Assembly: GCF_030065535.1 (NCBI RefSeq)
Contig: NZ_JASJND010000002.1
Span: forward strand, 62,001 to 126,000
Length of the DNA: 64,000 nt
Source: Microbacterium dauci
GTDB taxonomy: Bacteria; Actinomycetota; Actinomycetes; Actinomycetales; Microbacteriaceae
Direction: 5' to 3'
The notes under the pieces are model-generated. The model made no database searches, was not told where the DNA came from, and saw nothing but the letters and a program-made list of their open reading frames with translations. The translations under genes and the position numbers were made by a program. The first letter of the stretch is position 1, and each line of letters begins with the position of its first letter. Of this stretch, positions 41,864-50,518 are shown piece after piece.

Positions 41864-42832
41864 GTGAGCGAGCAGCGCGTGGGTGACGTCGACGAAGGCA
41901 CGCTCCTGCGTCGGATCTTCGCGGTGCTGGAGGGCTCGTCGGCCGCGATCGTCGGCCCCGGGGACGACGCCGCGGTGCTCCGGACGCCGGGAGAGCGTGT
42001 TGTCGCCACGACCGACACCCTGGTCCACGGGCCCGATTTCCGCCTGGCGTGGTCCAGCGGCACCGACCTCGGCTTCAAGGCAGCCGCGGTGAACCTCGCC
42101 GACGTCGCGGCGATGGGCGCTCGGCCCACTGCGCTCCTCGTGGCGCTCGCGGTGCCGGAATCGATGCCGGTCTCGTTCGTCGAGGATCTCGCCGGCGGAC
42201 TCCGCGCCGCCTGCGATGAACTGGCGCCCGGCTGCGCGATCGAGGGCGGCGACCTCACCGTTTCGGACACGCTCACGGTCGCGGTGACCGCGCTCGGCGT
42301 CCTCGAGGGCGAGCCCGTCCGCCGTTCCGGCGCTCGCCCCGGCGACGTCGTCGCCGTGGCGGGGGCGCTCGGGGCTGCGTCCCGCGGGCTGCAGATCCTG
42401 TTCGGGCGTTTCCGTGACGCGACAGGGACACCGGTGCCCGTCGACCTGGACACACTCTCGGCCGGTGAGCGCGCTGACCTCGCCGCCCAGCTTCGCCCGG
42501 CGCCGCCGATCTCGCTCGGGCCGATCGCAGCCGCGGCGGGAGCGACGGCGATGATGGATGTCTCGGACGGGCTCGTGCTCGACGCGACCCGTATGGCGGA
42601 TGCCTCGGGAGTGACCCTCGAGCTGTCGTCGAGGCTCGACGCTGACGCGCTCACCGGTGGCGAGGACCACGCACTGCTGGCCACGTTCGCCGCCGCGGAC
42701 GTGCCGGCCGGCTTCCGTGTGATCGGTGCTGTGCGCCCGCGGGCGAGCGCGTCCGTCACCGTCGGTGGCGTCGTCCCGACCGGACGCGGCGGCTGGGATC
42801 CGTACCGCGATTGGGACGCGGCGCGAGGCTGA
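41864..42832 (+). CDS. thiL: thiamine-monophosphate kinase
   Basis: ThiL phosphorylates thiamine monophosphate to the active cofactor TPP. The 322-residue PurM/ThiL-fold protein contains GPGDDAAVL and TTDTLVHGPDF (metal-binding Asp residues), NLADVAAMGARPTALLVAL, IEGGDLTVSDTLTVAVTALG and MMDVSDGLVLDATRMA. The GTG start at 41864 gives the family N-terminus (GDVDEGTLLRRIF). The gene is isolated between DUF3515 and rsmD, both on the other strand. Confidence 0.93.
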   Translation: MSEQRVGDVDEGTLLRRIFAVLEGSSAAIVGPGDDAAVLRTPGERVVATTDTLVHGPDFRLAWSSGTDLGFKAAAVNLADVAAMGARPTALLVALAVPESMPVSFVEDLAGGLRAACDELAPGCAIEGGDLTVSDTLTVAVTALGVLEGEPVRRSGARPGDVVAVAGALGAASRGLQILFGRFRDATGTPVPVDLDTLSAGERADLAAQLRPAPPISLGPIAAAAGATAMMDVSDGLVLDATRMADASGVTLELSSRLDADALTGGEDHALLATFAAADVPAGFRVIGAVRPRASASVTVGGVVPTGRGGWDPYRDWDAARG

Positions 42833-42838
42833 CCGCGT

Positions 42839-43396
42839 TCAGCCGGCCCCGACCCACCACAGCGTCGTGTCGCCGTACCGCTTCGAGCGTTCCACGACGA
42901 GTCCGGCGGGGAGTGATGGTTCGGGCGACCGGCTCGAGCGCTCGAGCACGACCAGCGCGTCCGGGGTCAGTCGAGGCGTCAAGAGCGTGAGCGTCGCGGT
43001 GAGTTCATCGTCGCTGAGGTCGTACGGCGGATCGATGAAGACGAGATCCCAGCGCGTGGCGCCTTGGCGGAGGAACGCATCGGCGGCGGCTCGGTGCACG
43101 CGGAGGGCGGCCTGCGGCACGCTCCGACCCACTGCGCGCGCGTTCTGTTCCGCGACCTTGGCCGCCTTCGGCGCGCGTTCCACGAGATCAGCGGATGCCG
43201 CGCCGCGGCTGACCGCCTCGAGCCCGAGCGCGCCGGAGCCGGCGTAGAGGTCGAGGACCGCGGCATCCGAGACGGCATCCGCGGCGTCCAGCGCGCCGAA
43301 CAGGGACTCGCGTACCCGTTCGCTCGTCGGCCGGGTGCCTGCGTCGGGGACCCCGAGGGTCAGCGATCCGGCGGCTCCCGCGATGATCCTCGTCAC
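42839..43396 (-). CDS. rsmD: 16S rRNA (guanine(966)-N(2))-methyltransferase
   Basis: A 185-residue SAM-dependent methyltransferase acting on G966 of 16S rRNA during 30S assembly. It begins with the RsmD-type MTRIIAGAAGS, then RPTSERVRESLFGAL, the SAM-binding VLDLYAGSGALGLEAVSRGA and the catalytic motif IV as FIDPPYDLSDDE (D-P-P-Y). The GTG start is fixed by the conserved N-terminus. It is divergent from recG by 50 bp. Confidence 0.93.
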   Translation of the reverse strand: MTRIIAGAAGSLTLGVPDAGTRPTSERVRESLFGALDAADAVSDAAVLDLYAGSGALGLEAVSRGAASADLVERAPKAAKVAEQNARAVGRSVPQAALRVHRAAADAFLRQGATRWDLVFIDPPYDLSDDELTATLTLLTPRLTPDALVVLERSSRSPEPSLPAGLVVERSKRYGDTTLWWVGAG

Positions 43397-43446
43397 CCCG
43401 CCACGATACCGGCGTCCGCGTCGGTGGTCGCTCGTAGACTCGGGGC

Positions 43447-45600
43447 ATGCCGCAGTTCACCTTCGACACCCTCCTCGTCGAGGCCGTCGGTGAGAAGGTC
43501 GCGAAGTCGCTCCAGCGTGCGTTCTCGGTGCAGACGGTCGGAGAGCTGCTCGGGCACTACCCCCGGCGCTACGCCAGCCGCGGGCAGCTCACGCCCATCG
43601 ACTCGCTTCCGGTCGGTGAGATGGTCACGATCGTCGCCGAAGTGCGTTCGGCGAGCTCGCGGCAGATGCGAGGCCGTCGCGGCGAACTCCTCGAGGTCGT
43701 GATCTCGGACGGCGCGGGCACGATGTCGTTGACCTTCTTCGGTCAGGCGTGGCGGCTGAAGGATCTGCAACCCGGTCGGCAGGGCGTCTTCTCGGGCAAG
43801 GTGGGGGAGTATCGCGGCACCCTGCAACTGGCGCACCCCGACTACGACCTGTTCGACGACGAGGCATCGGCGCGCATGAACGCCGAGGCGTGGCGCAACA
43901 TGCCGATCCCGATCTACCCCGCCACGAGCACCTTCCCGAGCTGGATGGTCAAGCGCGCCGTCGATCAGGTGCTCCGTCACCTCGGCCCCGTTCCCGATCC
44001 GCTCCCGGAGGCGTTCCGACAGGAGCAGGAGCTCCTCGACGCCCGTACGGCGCTGGTCCGGGTGCACGCGCCGGACTTCCCCGATCAGGTGGCGCCCGCG
44101 CAGCGGACTCTCCGGATGCACGAGGCGTTCGTGCTGCAGGCGGCGCTGCTGCAGCAGCGGCAGTTCGTCCGCATGATGGCGGCGGTCCCGCGTCCCGCGG
44201 GCCGGCAGCTCGAGGCGTTCGACGCGGCGCTGCCGTTCGAGCGGACGCCCGACCAGCACACGGTCGGCGACCGCATCGCGGCGGACCTCGTCGGCGCGTG
44301 GCCCATGAACCGGCTCGTGCAGGGTGAGGTCGGCTCGGGCAAGACGCTGGTCGCGCTCCGCGCGATGCTGCAGGTCGCAGCCAGCGGTGGCCAGTCCGCG
44401 CTCATCGCCCCGACCGAGGTGCTCGCCGCGCAGCACCTCCGCTCGATCACCCGCATGCTCGGACCGCAGCTGGCACCTGAGCTCATGCCGACGCTCCTCA
44501 CCGGCCAGCTCCCTGCAGCCCAGCGACGGAAGGCCGCGCTGCGAGCAGCCGCCGGGCAGGCACTGATCGTCGTCGGTACCCACGCGCTGCTGAGCGAATC
44601 GACGACGTTCTCCGATCTCGGTCTCGTCGTCGTCGACGAGCAGCACCGCTTCGGCGTCGAGCAGCGCGAGACGCTCCGCGCGAAGGGCACGTCGCCGCAC
44701 GTCCTGGTGCTCACGGCGACGCCCATCCCGCGCACCGTTGCGATGACCGTCTTCGGCGACCTCGACGTCTCGACGATCCGCACGTTGCCCGCAGGCAGGC
44801 CCGGCATCGAGAGCTTCGTCGCACCGGTGGGGGAGAAGCCCGCGTGGTTCGCGCGCGTCTGGGCCCGCGTCGCCGAGGAAGTCGCGAAGGGCCACCAGGC
44901 GTTCGTGGTCTGTCCCGCGATCGACGCGTCGAAGCCCGCGGGTGAAGAGGCACCCGCCGAAGACGCGGAGGCGGGGGAGGGACGCACGCGATGGGGGGTC
45001 GTGCAGGCGGCCGAGCTCCTGGCGTCCCACCCCGACTACGCCGGCATCCGCGTCGAGATCCTCCACGGCAAGATGCCCGGTGAGCAGAAGGATGCCGTGA
45101 TGCAGGCATTCGCGCGCGGCGAGATCGACGTGCTCGTCGCCACCACGGTGGTTGAGGTCGGTGTCGACGTGCCGAACGCGTCCACGATGGTCATCCTCGA
45201 GGCCGACCGGTTCGGTGTCTCGCAGCTGCACCAGCTCCGCGGTCGCGTCGGCAGAGGCAGCGTGCCCGGATTGTGCCTGCTCGTCACTGAGGCCGACCCC
45301 TACACACCCGCCCGCACGCGAGTCGAAGCGGTCGCGGCCACCTCGGACGGCTTCGAGCTCGCTGAGATCGATCTCGACCTCCGCGGCGAGGGCGACGTCC
45401 TCGGGGATGCGCAATCCGGCGTGCGATCGTCACTACGGCTCCTCCGCGTCGTCGCGGACGCCGACCTCATCGCGATCGCCCGCGCCGAGGCCGAGCGTGT
45501 GCTGGAGCGTGACCCGACGCTGAAGCAGCACCCGGGGCTCGCGGCATCCATCTCGGCACGGGTGAGCAGCGCCGAGCGCGCGGCACTCGCCAAGAACTGA
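43447..45600 (+). CDS. recG: ATP-dependent DNA helicase RecG
   Basis: A 717-residue superfamily 2 helicase that regresses stalled forks and branch-migrates Holliday junctions. The N-terminal wedge/OB domain is seen around HYPRRYASRGQLTPI and FFGQAWRLKDLQPG. Helicase motifs follow: Walker A GEVGSGKTLVAL, DEQH box VVDEQHRFGVEQR, TATPIPRT, VATTVVEVGVDVPNAS and QLRGRVGRG. A short insertion rich in Glu/Ala (EEAPAEDAEAGEG) lies in the second helicase lobe. The gene precedes coaD, a conserved neighbourhood in the group. Confidence 0.96.
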   Translation: MPQFTFDTLLVEAVGEKVAKSLQRAFSVQTVGELLGHYPRRYASRGQLTPIDSLPVGEMVTIVAEVRSASSRQMRGRRGELLEVVISDGAGTMSLTFFGQAWRLKDLQPGRQGVFSGKVGEYRGTLQLAHPDYDLFDDEASARMNAEAWRNMPIPIYPATSTFPSWMVKRAVDQVLRHLGPVPDPLPEAFRQEQELLDARTALVRVHAPDFPDQVAPAQRTLRMHEAFVLQAALLQQRQFVRMMAAVPRPAGRQLEAFDAALPFERTPDQHTVGDRIAADLVGAWPMNRLVQGEVGSGKTLVALRAMLQVAASGGQSALIAPTEVLAAQHLRSITRMLGPQLAPELMPTLLTGQLPAAQRRKAALRAAAGQALIVVGTHALLSESTTFSDLGLVVVDEQHRFGVEQRETLRAKGTSPHVLVLTATPIPRTVAMTVFGDLDVSTIRTLPAGRPGIESFVAPVGEKPAWFARVWARVAEEVAKGHQAFVVCPAIDASKPAGEEAPAEDAEAGEGRTRWGVVQAAELLASHPDYAGIRVEILHGKMPGEQKDAVMQAFARGEIDVLVATTVVEVGVDVPNASTMVILEADRFGVSQLHQLRGRVGRGSVPGLCLLVTEADPYTPARTRVEAVAATSDGFELAEIDLDLRGEGDVLGDAQSGVRSSLRLLRVVADADLIAIARAEAERVLERDPTLKQHPGLAASISARVSSAERAALAKN

Positions 45601-45648
45601 GCGGAAGCCCCTCGCCGCGAATGGGGGCGCCGCGATTAGGCTCGGCGC

Positions 45649-46146
45649 ATGAGCAATCGCATCGCAGTCGTCCCCGGGTCCTTCGACCCGCCGACGCTCG
45701 GTCACCTGGACGTGATCCGTCGGGCGGCGGGGCTCTACGACCAGCTCCACGTGCTGGTGGTCCACAACCCGGGCAAAGAGGCGATGCTCCCGATCGCGCA
45801 GCGGCTCTCGCTGCTCGAGCAGTCGATCGCCGAAAGCGACATCGACGGCGACGTCGTGGTCGCTGCGTGGAGCATGGGGCTCCTGGTCGACTACGCCACC
45901 GATGTCGGCGCCGGCGTGCTCGTGAAGGGGATCCGTTCGCAGGTCGACGTCGCGTACGAGACGCCGATGGCGATCGTGAACCGCCATCTCGCGCACGTCG
46001 AGACCGTGTTCCTCCTCCCTGATCCGGCACACGCGCTGGTCTCCAGCTCCCTCGTCCGGCAGGTCGCGTCACTGGGCGGAGACGTGTCGCCGTTCGTCCC
46101 GCCTGCGGTCGCACGTTTCCTCGACACCGGGAATCGCTCGGCCTGA
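45649..46146 (+). CDS. coaD: phosphopantetheine adenylyltransferase
   Basis: Catalyses the penultimate step of coenzyme A synthesis, ATP plus 4'-phosphopantetheine to dephospho-CoA. The 165-residue nucleotidyltransferase has the T/HxGH motif in [28 protein letters not shown] and the C-terminal [20 protein letters not shown]. Length and order match the hexameric bacterial enzyme. It lies between recG and the YceD gene. Confidence 0.96.
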   Translation: MSNRIAVVPGSFDPPTLGHLDVIRRAAGLYDQLHVLVVHNPGKEAMLPIAQRLSLLEQSIAESDIDGDVVVAAWSMGLLVDYATDVGAGVLVKGIRSQVDVAYETPMAIVNRHLAHVETVFLLPDPAHALVSSSLVRQVASLGGDVSPFVPPAVARFLDTGNRSA

Positions 46147-46175
46147 CCGTCGCACGCGCCGCGTACCATGGTGGT

Positions 46176-46748
46176 GTGGTGAGAAAGCATGTGAGCGGTC
46201 CGTTCGTCCTCCCCGTCCGCGACCTCATCCGGAAGCCCGGCGAGATGCGGGAGTTCGATCTCGTCGTCCCCGCCCCCGAGCGCTGGGGTGAAGGCCTCGT
46301 GTACGTCGCGGCCGACCACGACATCGAAGTGGGCGTCCGGTTGGAGTCGGTCCACGAGGGGATCCTCGTCTCCGCGGAGGTCGACACCGCCTACGAGGGT
46401 GTGTGCAGCCGCTGCCTCACCGACGTGACACGCCCCCTCCAAGTCGAGTTTCAGGAGCTCTTCGGGTATTCTGGTGACGAAGCGACTGACTTCCAGGTTC
46501 AAGACGACCACGTGGATCTTGAAACTCTGGTCAGGGATGCGATCGTCCTGTCGCTTCCGTTCCAGCCGGTGTGTCAGCCGGACTGCCCGGGCCTCGACCC
46601 GAGAACGGGCGAGAAGCTGACCGAAAACGCTGTGCCGGAGACGGAGATCGACCCGCGCTGGAATGCGCTGGCCGCCTTGACGGCCCACACCCCAGACCAC
46701 GACGACGAGGCAGCGCGCCCCGCCGCCGATAACACAGAGAAGAGCTGA
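46176..46748 (+). CDS. YceD/DUF177 family protein
   Basis: A 190-residue YceD-family protein, thought from its universal pairing with rpmF to take part in 23S rRNA or 50S maturation. Two Cys pairs ([13 protein letters not shown] and CQPDCPG) look like a zinc-binding site. The C-terminus is acidic and disordered. The GTG start is directly after the local promoter-like region, and the gene ends 2 bp before rpmF. The operon continues with rnc and mutM. Confidence 0.9.
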   Translation: MVRKHVSGPFVLPVRDLIRKPGEMREFDLVVPAPERWGEGLVYVAADHDIEVGVRLESVHEGILVSAEVDTAYEGVCSRCLTDVTRPLQVEFQELFGYSGDEATDFQVQDDHVDLETLVRDAIVLSLPFQPVCQPDCPGLDPRTGEKLTENAVPETEIDPRWNALAALTAHTPDHDDEAARPAADNTEKS

Positions 46749-46750
46749 CC

Positions 46751-46960
46751 ATGGCAGGTAACCCCCCGAAGCGGAAGGTCTCCCGCTCCAACACTCGTTC
46801 GCGTCGCGCGCAGTGGAAGGCCGAGGCCCCCACGCTCGTCAAGACCATCGAGAACGGCAAGGTCGTCTACAGCCGTCCGCACCAGGCGAAGGTCGTCACC
46901 GACTCGCAGGGCACGGAGCTGTTCCTCGAGTACAAGGGCCGCAAGGTCGCCGACATCTGA
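46751..46960 (+). CDS. rpmF: 50S ribosomal protein L32
   Basis: A 69-residue basic ribosomal protein beginning [27 protein letters not shown], the L32 signature. It lacks the zinc-binding Cys residues (C- form), so it would not vary with zinc supply. It is 2 bp from the YceD gene and 10 bp from rnc, the standard yceD-rpmF-rnc arrangement. Confidence 0.97.
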   Translation: MAGNPPKRKVSRSNTRSRRAQWKAEAPTLVKTIENGKVVYSRPHQAKVVTDSQGTELFLEYKGRKVADI

Positions 46961-46970
46961 TCGGCGCGTC

Positions 46971-47660
46971 GTGACTGACGCCACCGGTGCTTCGGCACTC
47001 ACCGACAAGCTCGGGGTCGATATCGACCCCGAGCTTCTGTCGCTTGCCCTGACGCATCGTTCCTTCGCCTACGAGAACGGTGGAATCGCCCACAACGAGC
47101 GGCTCGAGTTCCTCGGCGACTCGATTCTCGGCCAGGCGGTCACCGTCCACCTGTTCCGACGGCACCCCGATCTCGACGAAGGGTCACTGGCGAAGCGCCG
47201 GGCCAGCGTCGTGTCGACGATCGCGCTCGCTGAGGTGGCGCGCGGCATCGACCTCGGTCCGTATCTTCGCCTCGGCCGCGGCGAGGACCAGACCGGTGGA
47301 CGCGACAAGGACTCGATCCTCGCCGACACGACCGAAGCACTGATCGGGGCGACCTATCTCTCCGCGGGACCGGATGCGGCGACGGCGCTGGTCCTCCGTC
47401 TCGTCGAACCGCTGATGGCCGACCCTGAGCGATACGGCGCGGCGATGGATCCGAAGACGAGCCTGCAGGAGCTTGCGGCGCGGATGGAGCTCCCGCCGCC
47501 GGCGTACACCGTCGCTGCCGCCGGACCCGATCACCACCGTGTGTTCACCGCGACCGTCGCAGTCGGCGACATCGCCCGCGAAGGCGTCGGTTCGAGCAAG
47601 AAGCAGGCCGAGATGGCAGGCGCCCTCGCCGTCTGGCGCGAGCTCTCGGCACGCGCGTGA
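46971..47660 (+). CDS. rnc: ribonuclease III
   Basis: A 229-residue endonuclease that cuts double-stranded RNA, including the rRNA precursor. The catalytic signature NERLEFLGDSILGQAV holds the Mg-binding Glu and Asp; a second acidic pair is in DTTEALIGATYLS. A double-stranded-RNA-binding domain follows (about 157-226, DPKTSLQELAARM to GSSKKQAEMAGALAVW). The GTG start matches the family N-terminus. It is 6 bp before mutM. Confidence 0.96.
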   Translation: MTDATGASALTDKLGVDIDPELLSLALTHRSFAYENGGIAHNERLEFLGDSILGQAVTVHLFRRHPDLDEGSLAKRRASVVSTIALAEVARGIDLGPYLRLGRGEDQTGGRDKDSILADTTEALIGATYLSAGPDAATALVLRLVEPLMADPERYGAAMDPKTSLQELAARMELPPPAYTVAAAGPDHHRVFTATVAVGDIAREGVGSSKKQAEMAGALAVWRELSARA

Positions 47661-47666
47661 GCGCTG

Positions 47667-48560
47667 GTGCCTGAGCTCCCCGAAGTCGAGGTCGTCCGAG
47701 CGGGCCTCGCACCCGCGTTCGCAGGCGCCCGGATCGAGGCGGTCACGGTCGCCGATGAGCGTGCGCTCACGCGGCATCCCGGATCCGCTGCATCCTTCGC
47801 GACAGCGTTGACCGGCCGCAGCGTCTCGGCGGTCGTCAGGCGGGGAAAGTTCCTGTGGCTTCCGCTGGAGGACTCCGCGCGGGCGATCGTCGGACACCTC
47901 GGGATGAGCGGGCAGATGCTGCTCCGTGCTTCCGGTGCCCCGGCGGAGCGTCACGAACGGGTCCGGTTCGACATCCGTCATCCGCTGCACGGCGATCTGG
48001 CCGTCGTCTTCGCCGACCAGCGCACGTTCGGGTCGCTCGCCGTCGACGACCTGCTGCCCACGCCGGACGCTGCCGCCGGTGGCTGGGGGAGCGATCGACC
48101 GTTCGTTCCGTCGCAGGTCGCGCACATCGCTCGGGATCCCTTGGATGCCGCATTCGATGAGGGCGCGTTCCGCGCGGCGCTCGGGCGCTCGAGGTCCGCG
48201 GTCAAGCGCGTCCTGCTCGACCAGACCGTGGTGAGCGGTATCGGCAACATCTACGCCGACGAGTCTCTGTGGGGCGCTCGCGTGCACCCCGAGACGGTCG
48301 CGGGGTCGTTGGCGACGCGCACCGTGACGCGCCTCCTCGTCGAAGTCCGTGCGGTCCTGCACAAGGCCCTCGCCGAGGGCGGGACGAGTTTCGACGCCCA
48401 GTACGTGAACGTCAACGGTCAGGCCGGCTACTTCGCCCACTCCCTCAACGCGTACGGCCGCACCGGCGCACCGTGCCACCGCTGTGGCACCCCGATCGTG
48501 CGAGTGAGCTTCACGAATCGCTCGAGCCACTTCTGCCCGCGCTGCCAGCGCCGACGCTGA
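47667..48560 (+). CDS. mutM: formamidopyrimidine-DNA glycosylase
   Basis: MutM (Fpg) removes 8-oxoguanine and formamidopyrimidines and nicks the abasic site. The 297-residue protein starts MPELPEVEVVRAGL, so Pro2 and Glu3 are the catalytic residues after Met removal, which fixes the GTG start at 47667. LGMSGQML and GIGNIYADESLW are present, and a C-terminal zinc finger has CHRCGTP and CPRCQ. It is co-directional with rnc and probably in the same operon. Confidence 0.96.
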   Translation: MPELPEVEVVRAGLAPAFAGARIEAVTVADERALTRHPGSAASFATALTGRSVSAVVRRGKFLWLPLEDSARAIVGHLGMSGQMLLRASGAPAERHERVRFDIRHPLHGDLAVVFADQRTFGSLAVDDLLPTPDAAAGGWGSDRPFVPSQVAHIARDPLDAAFDEGAFRAALGRSRSAVKRVLLDQTVVSGIGNIYADESLWGARVHPETVAGSLATRTVTRLLVEVRAVLHKALAEGGTSFDAQYVNVNGQAGYFAHSLNAYGRTGAPCHRCGTPIVRVSFTNRSSHFCPRCQRRR

Positions 48561-48614
48561 CCCCAGCGCCCCGGCGCGGCACGAACGCAATGGATCGTCC
48601 GTGACACGCCGGGG

Positions 48615-48651
48615 ATGGATGCCACGCGGCGGTGTGCCGCGCGGCATCCAT
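48615..48651 (+). terminator. hairpin after mutM
   Basis: A 16-bp inverted repeat ATGGATGCCACGCGGC / GCCGCGCGGCATCCAT (one mismatch) with a 5-nt loop between the convergent mutM and GNAT genes. It has no T-run. Confidence 0.65.
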
Positions 48652-48679
48652 TGCATCCGTGCGCGTCGACCCGACGCGG

Positions 48680-49762
48680 TCAGGCGTCGAGCGTCTTCTT
48701 CCACGCGCCGATGTAGGCGCGCGGGACGAAACCGATCTCCTCGTTGATGTCGAGCATCGGACGGTTCTCCTCGGCGTTGAACGTCAGGATGCGACCCGAG
48801 CGCGGCGCGATCTCATGCCAGCGGAGGATCCCGGCGCACTTCACGAGCTGGCCGAGCTTGTGTCCCCGGTGCTCCTTCAGGACGAGCGTGTCCATCTGGT
48901 GCGTCGTCGCCGTTTCGTCCACGCCGCTCACGAGTTCGTTGAAGGCCACGACGTCGCCGCTCTCCTCGTGGATCGCGACCGTCACCAGCACCGTCTGGCC
49001 GGCGTCGGTGAAGCGCGCGTCGTGGCGTGCAAGTCGCTCCACGTCCCAGGTCTCCTCGTCGATCTCGAGCGCTGCCGTCGGCACGTCGGTCGACATCCGC
49101 GACTTCGCCCATGCGTAGCCGGCGGCGTGCTCCGGCGGCGTCGGCAGCGTCCACTGCTCGACGCGGTAGCCGGTCGAGCGCGTCCGCGCAGCGTCGAGGA
49201 GCGTCGCGACGTGCGAGAGCGCGGGCTCGATCTCGAGAGTGCTCTTCCGCTCGACCTGCTCGAGCGTGTACCCGAGGTCGAGGTAGAACCTCGCTGCGCG
49301 GTCGCGGGGGATCTCGCCGAAACCGGTAGGAGCAGCGAGGGTCGGCCCCGAGGCTTCCGGATGCTCGGCCCAGGACTCCAGGACCGTGCGCCGGTGGGCG
49401 CGCGCCGTCTCCTCGACCAAAGGGTAGAGGGCACGCCCGAGGCCGCGACCCTGCACGGCTCCGAGGAGCTCGATGAGCCAGTACGCCACCTTCGAGCCGG
49501 GCTCGAGCGGGATGTCGACGCCGACGCGACCGACGATCTCACCGCCGACGCGAACCACGTGGACGACGCGGATCTCGTCGGAGTTCGGTGCATAGTGCGG
49601 CAGGAGCTGCGCCGGCGTCAGCGTCTCGTCGTCGTTGCCGGCGATCTCGCGGTAGATGCGGTTGCGAACCTCGGTCAGCTCGATGAAGTCCGCTGCGTCG
49701 TCGTCTTCGAGGCGCGCGGGGATGACCAATGGGTGGACGGTGAAGTCGATGGGGGTGTGCAT
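48680..49762 (-). CDS. tandem-domain GNAT acetyltransferase
   Basis: A 360-residue protein with two GNAT folds, an arrangement shared with mycothiol synthase and some antibiotic acetyltransferases. The first acetyl-CoA motif A is in LLGAVQGRGLGRALYP (about 104-119), and the second is TLVLKEHRGHKLGQLVK (about 294-310). The second domain ends with FNAEENRPMLDINEEIGF, a common GNAT motif B. I chose the start at 49762 (MHTPIDFTVHPL). It follows, on the minus strand, an 85-codon and a 32-codon ORF that may share its transcript. The acceptor substrate is unknown; MshD itself differs in sequence as far as I recall. Confidence 0.85.
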   Translation of the reverse strand: MHTPIDFTVHPLVIPARLEDDDAADFIELTEVRNRIYREIAGNDDETLTPAQLLPHYAPNSDEIRVVHVVRVGGEIVGRVGVDIPLEPGSKVAYWLIELLGAVQGRGLGRALYPLVEETARAHRRTVLESWAEHPEASGPTLAAPTGFGEIPRDRAARFYLDLGYTLEQVERKSTLEIEPALSHVATLLDAARTRSTGYRVEQWTLPTPPEHAAGYAWAKSRMSTDVPTAALEIDEETWDVERLARHDARFTDAGQTVLVTVAIHEESGDVVAFNELVSGVDETATTHQMDTLVLKEHRGHKLGQLVKCAGILRWHEIAPRSGRILTFNAEENRPMLDINEEIGFVPRAYIGAWKKTLDA

Positions 49763-49821
49763 GCGAGTGCTGCTTTCGTGTGCCGGGGCCACGGCGGGAG
49801 AGCCGTGGCCCCGGGAGGGGG

Positions 49822-50079
49822 TCACCGGAGCGGTGCGGAAGTGTGGAATGCGCGGGCCGCGGCGCGTTCGCGTCGCGAGCGCGCGGCATCCGCTCCGCGC
49901 ACTGCGCGGAGTGCGTCGCGGGTAGGGCCGGGCCGGGTGCTCCACAGGAGCAGCCGGACGGCGACTTTGATCGCGACGCGGTCGATGAGGTTCGGGCGGA
50001 CCGTGCGGTCCGCCAGGTCGGGATGCTGCAGCGCGGCGGGAACCGCCGAGATGCGCTGCGGCGCGTGGATCGTTGACAT
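49822..50079 (-). CDS. small basic protein, function unknown
   Basis: An 85-residue Arg/Ala-rich protein with one amphipathic or weakly hydrophobic stretch (DRVAIKVAVRLLLWSTRP, about 33-50). I recall similar short proteins in other actinobacteria but no function. The start at 50079 gives MSTIHAPQRI; no strong ribosome-binding site is visible. It lies 59 bp upstream of the GNAT gene on the same strand and about 210 bp downstream of the 32-codon ORF. Confidence 0.5.
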   Translation of the reverse strand: MSTIHAPQRISAVPAALQHPDLADRTVRPNLIDRVAIKVAVRLLLWSTRPGPTRDALRAVRGADAARSRRERAAARAFHTSAPLR

Positions 50080-50176
50080 GAGCGTGCTCGATTCGGATGG
50101 GGTGATGGATGCCGCGAGGGTGCGGCGAGGATCGTGCCGCAGCACGAGGGGGGTCGCGGTCAGGCGACGGGGATCC

Positions 50177-50195
50177 GGCCCACGGGAGGTGGGCC
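50177..50195 (-). promoter_or_regulatory. hairpin between 32-codon ORF and 85-codon gene
   Basis: A perfect GGCCCAC / GTGGGCC stem with a 5-nt loop in the 211-bp gap. It could end the short transcript or act as an attenuator for the downstream genes. Confidence 0.45.
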
Positions 50196-50290
50196 ACTCG
50201 GATCGCCGGTCGAGTCGAGTGAAGCGACTCGGGGCGTGGCGTCACACGTGGACGAGACCGTCCAGGTGGATCGTCGGGAACAGCGGCGCG

Positions 50291-50389
50291 TTACGCGCGG
50301 GTGTTCGCCGCGGCGCCGAAGGAGACGGTTCCCGCTCCAGGACGCAGAGCGGTGAATGCCCGGTCGGTGGTGGTGATGTCGGTCATCAT
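50291..50389 (-). CDS. 32-aa ORF with strong expression signals
   Basis: Encodes MMTDITTTDRAFTALRPGAG followed by TVSFGAAANTRA. Evidence that it is real: a full Shine-Dalgarno AAAGGAGG (50398-50405) with 8-bp spacing, and a near-consensus promoter at 50430-50459 about 40-70 bp upstream. The product is Thr/Ala-rich with no hydrophobic segment. It may be a small protein, a peptide precursor or a leader peptide controlling the 85-codon and GNAT genes downstream. No family is recognised, so no function is assigned. Confidence 0.55.
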   Translation of the reverse strand: MMTDITTTDRAFTALRPGAGTVSFGAAANTRA

Positions 50390-50429
50390 GTCGGGAACCT
50401 CCTTTCTCAGACTTCTGACGCGAGCACTG

Positions 50430-50459
50430 AGACTAGACCCGCATTCCGCGCGCCGTCAA
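50430..50459 (-). promoter_or_regulatory. strong sigma-A-type promoter for the 32-codon ORF
   Basis: On the minus strand TTGACG (50459-50454), an 18-bp spacer, and TAGTCT (50435-50430). The hexamers are close to the housekeeping consensus. It is divergent from smc. Confidence 0.7.
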
Positions 50460-50518
50460 GTCTCGGTCGGAACTCGTCCGCTACCGTTGACCGAGAACCG
50501 AGCCGGAGGCAGAACCGC

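Noticed and set aside
48632..50518. In-frame extension of smc by about 600 codons upstream
   Set aside because: The true smc start is set by the conserved MHLKSLTLKGFKSF and a GGAGG site at 50519. The extension is antisense to the GNAT gene.
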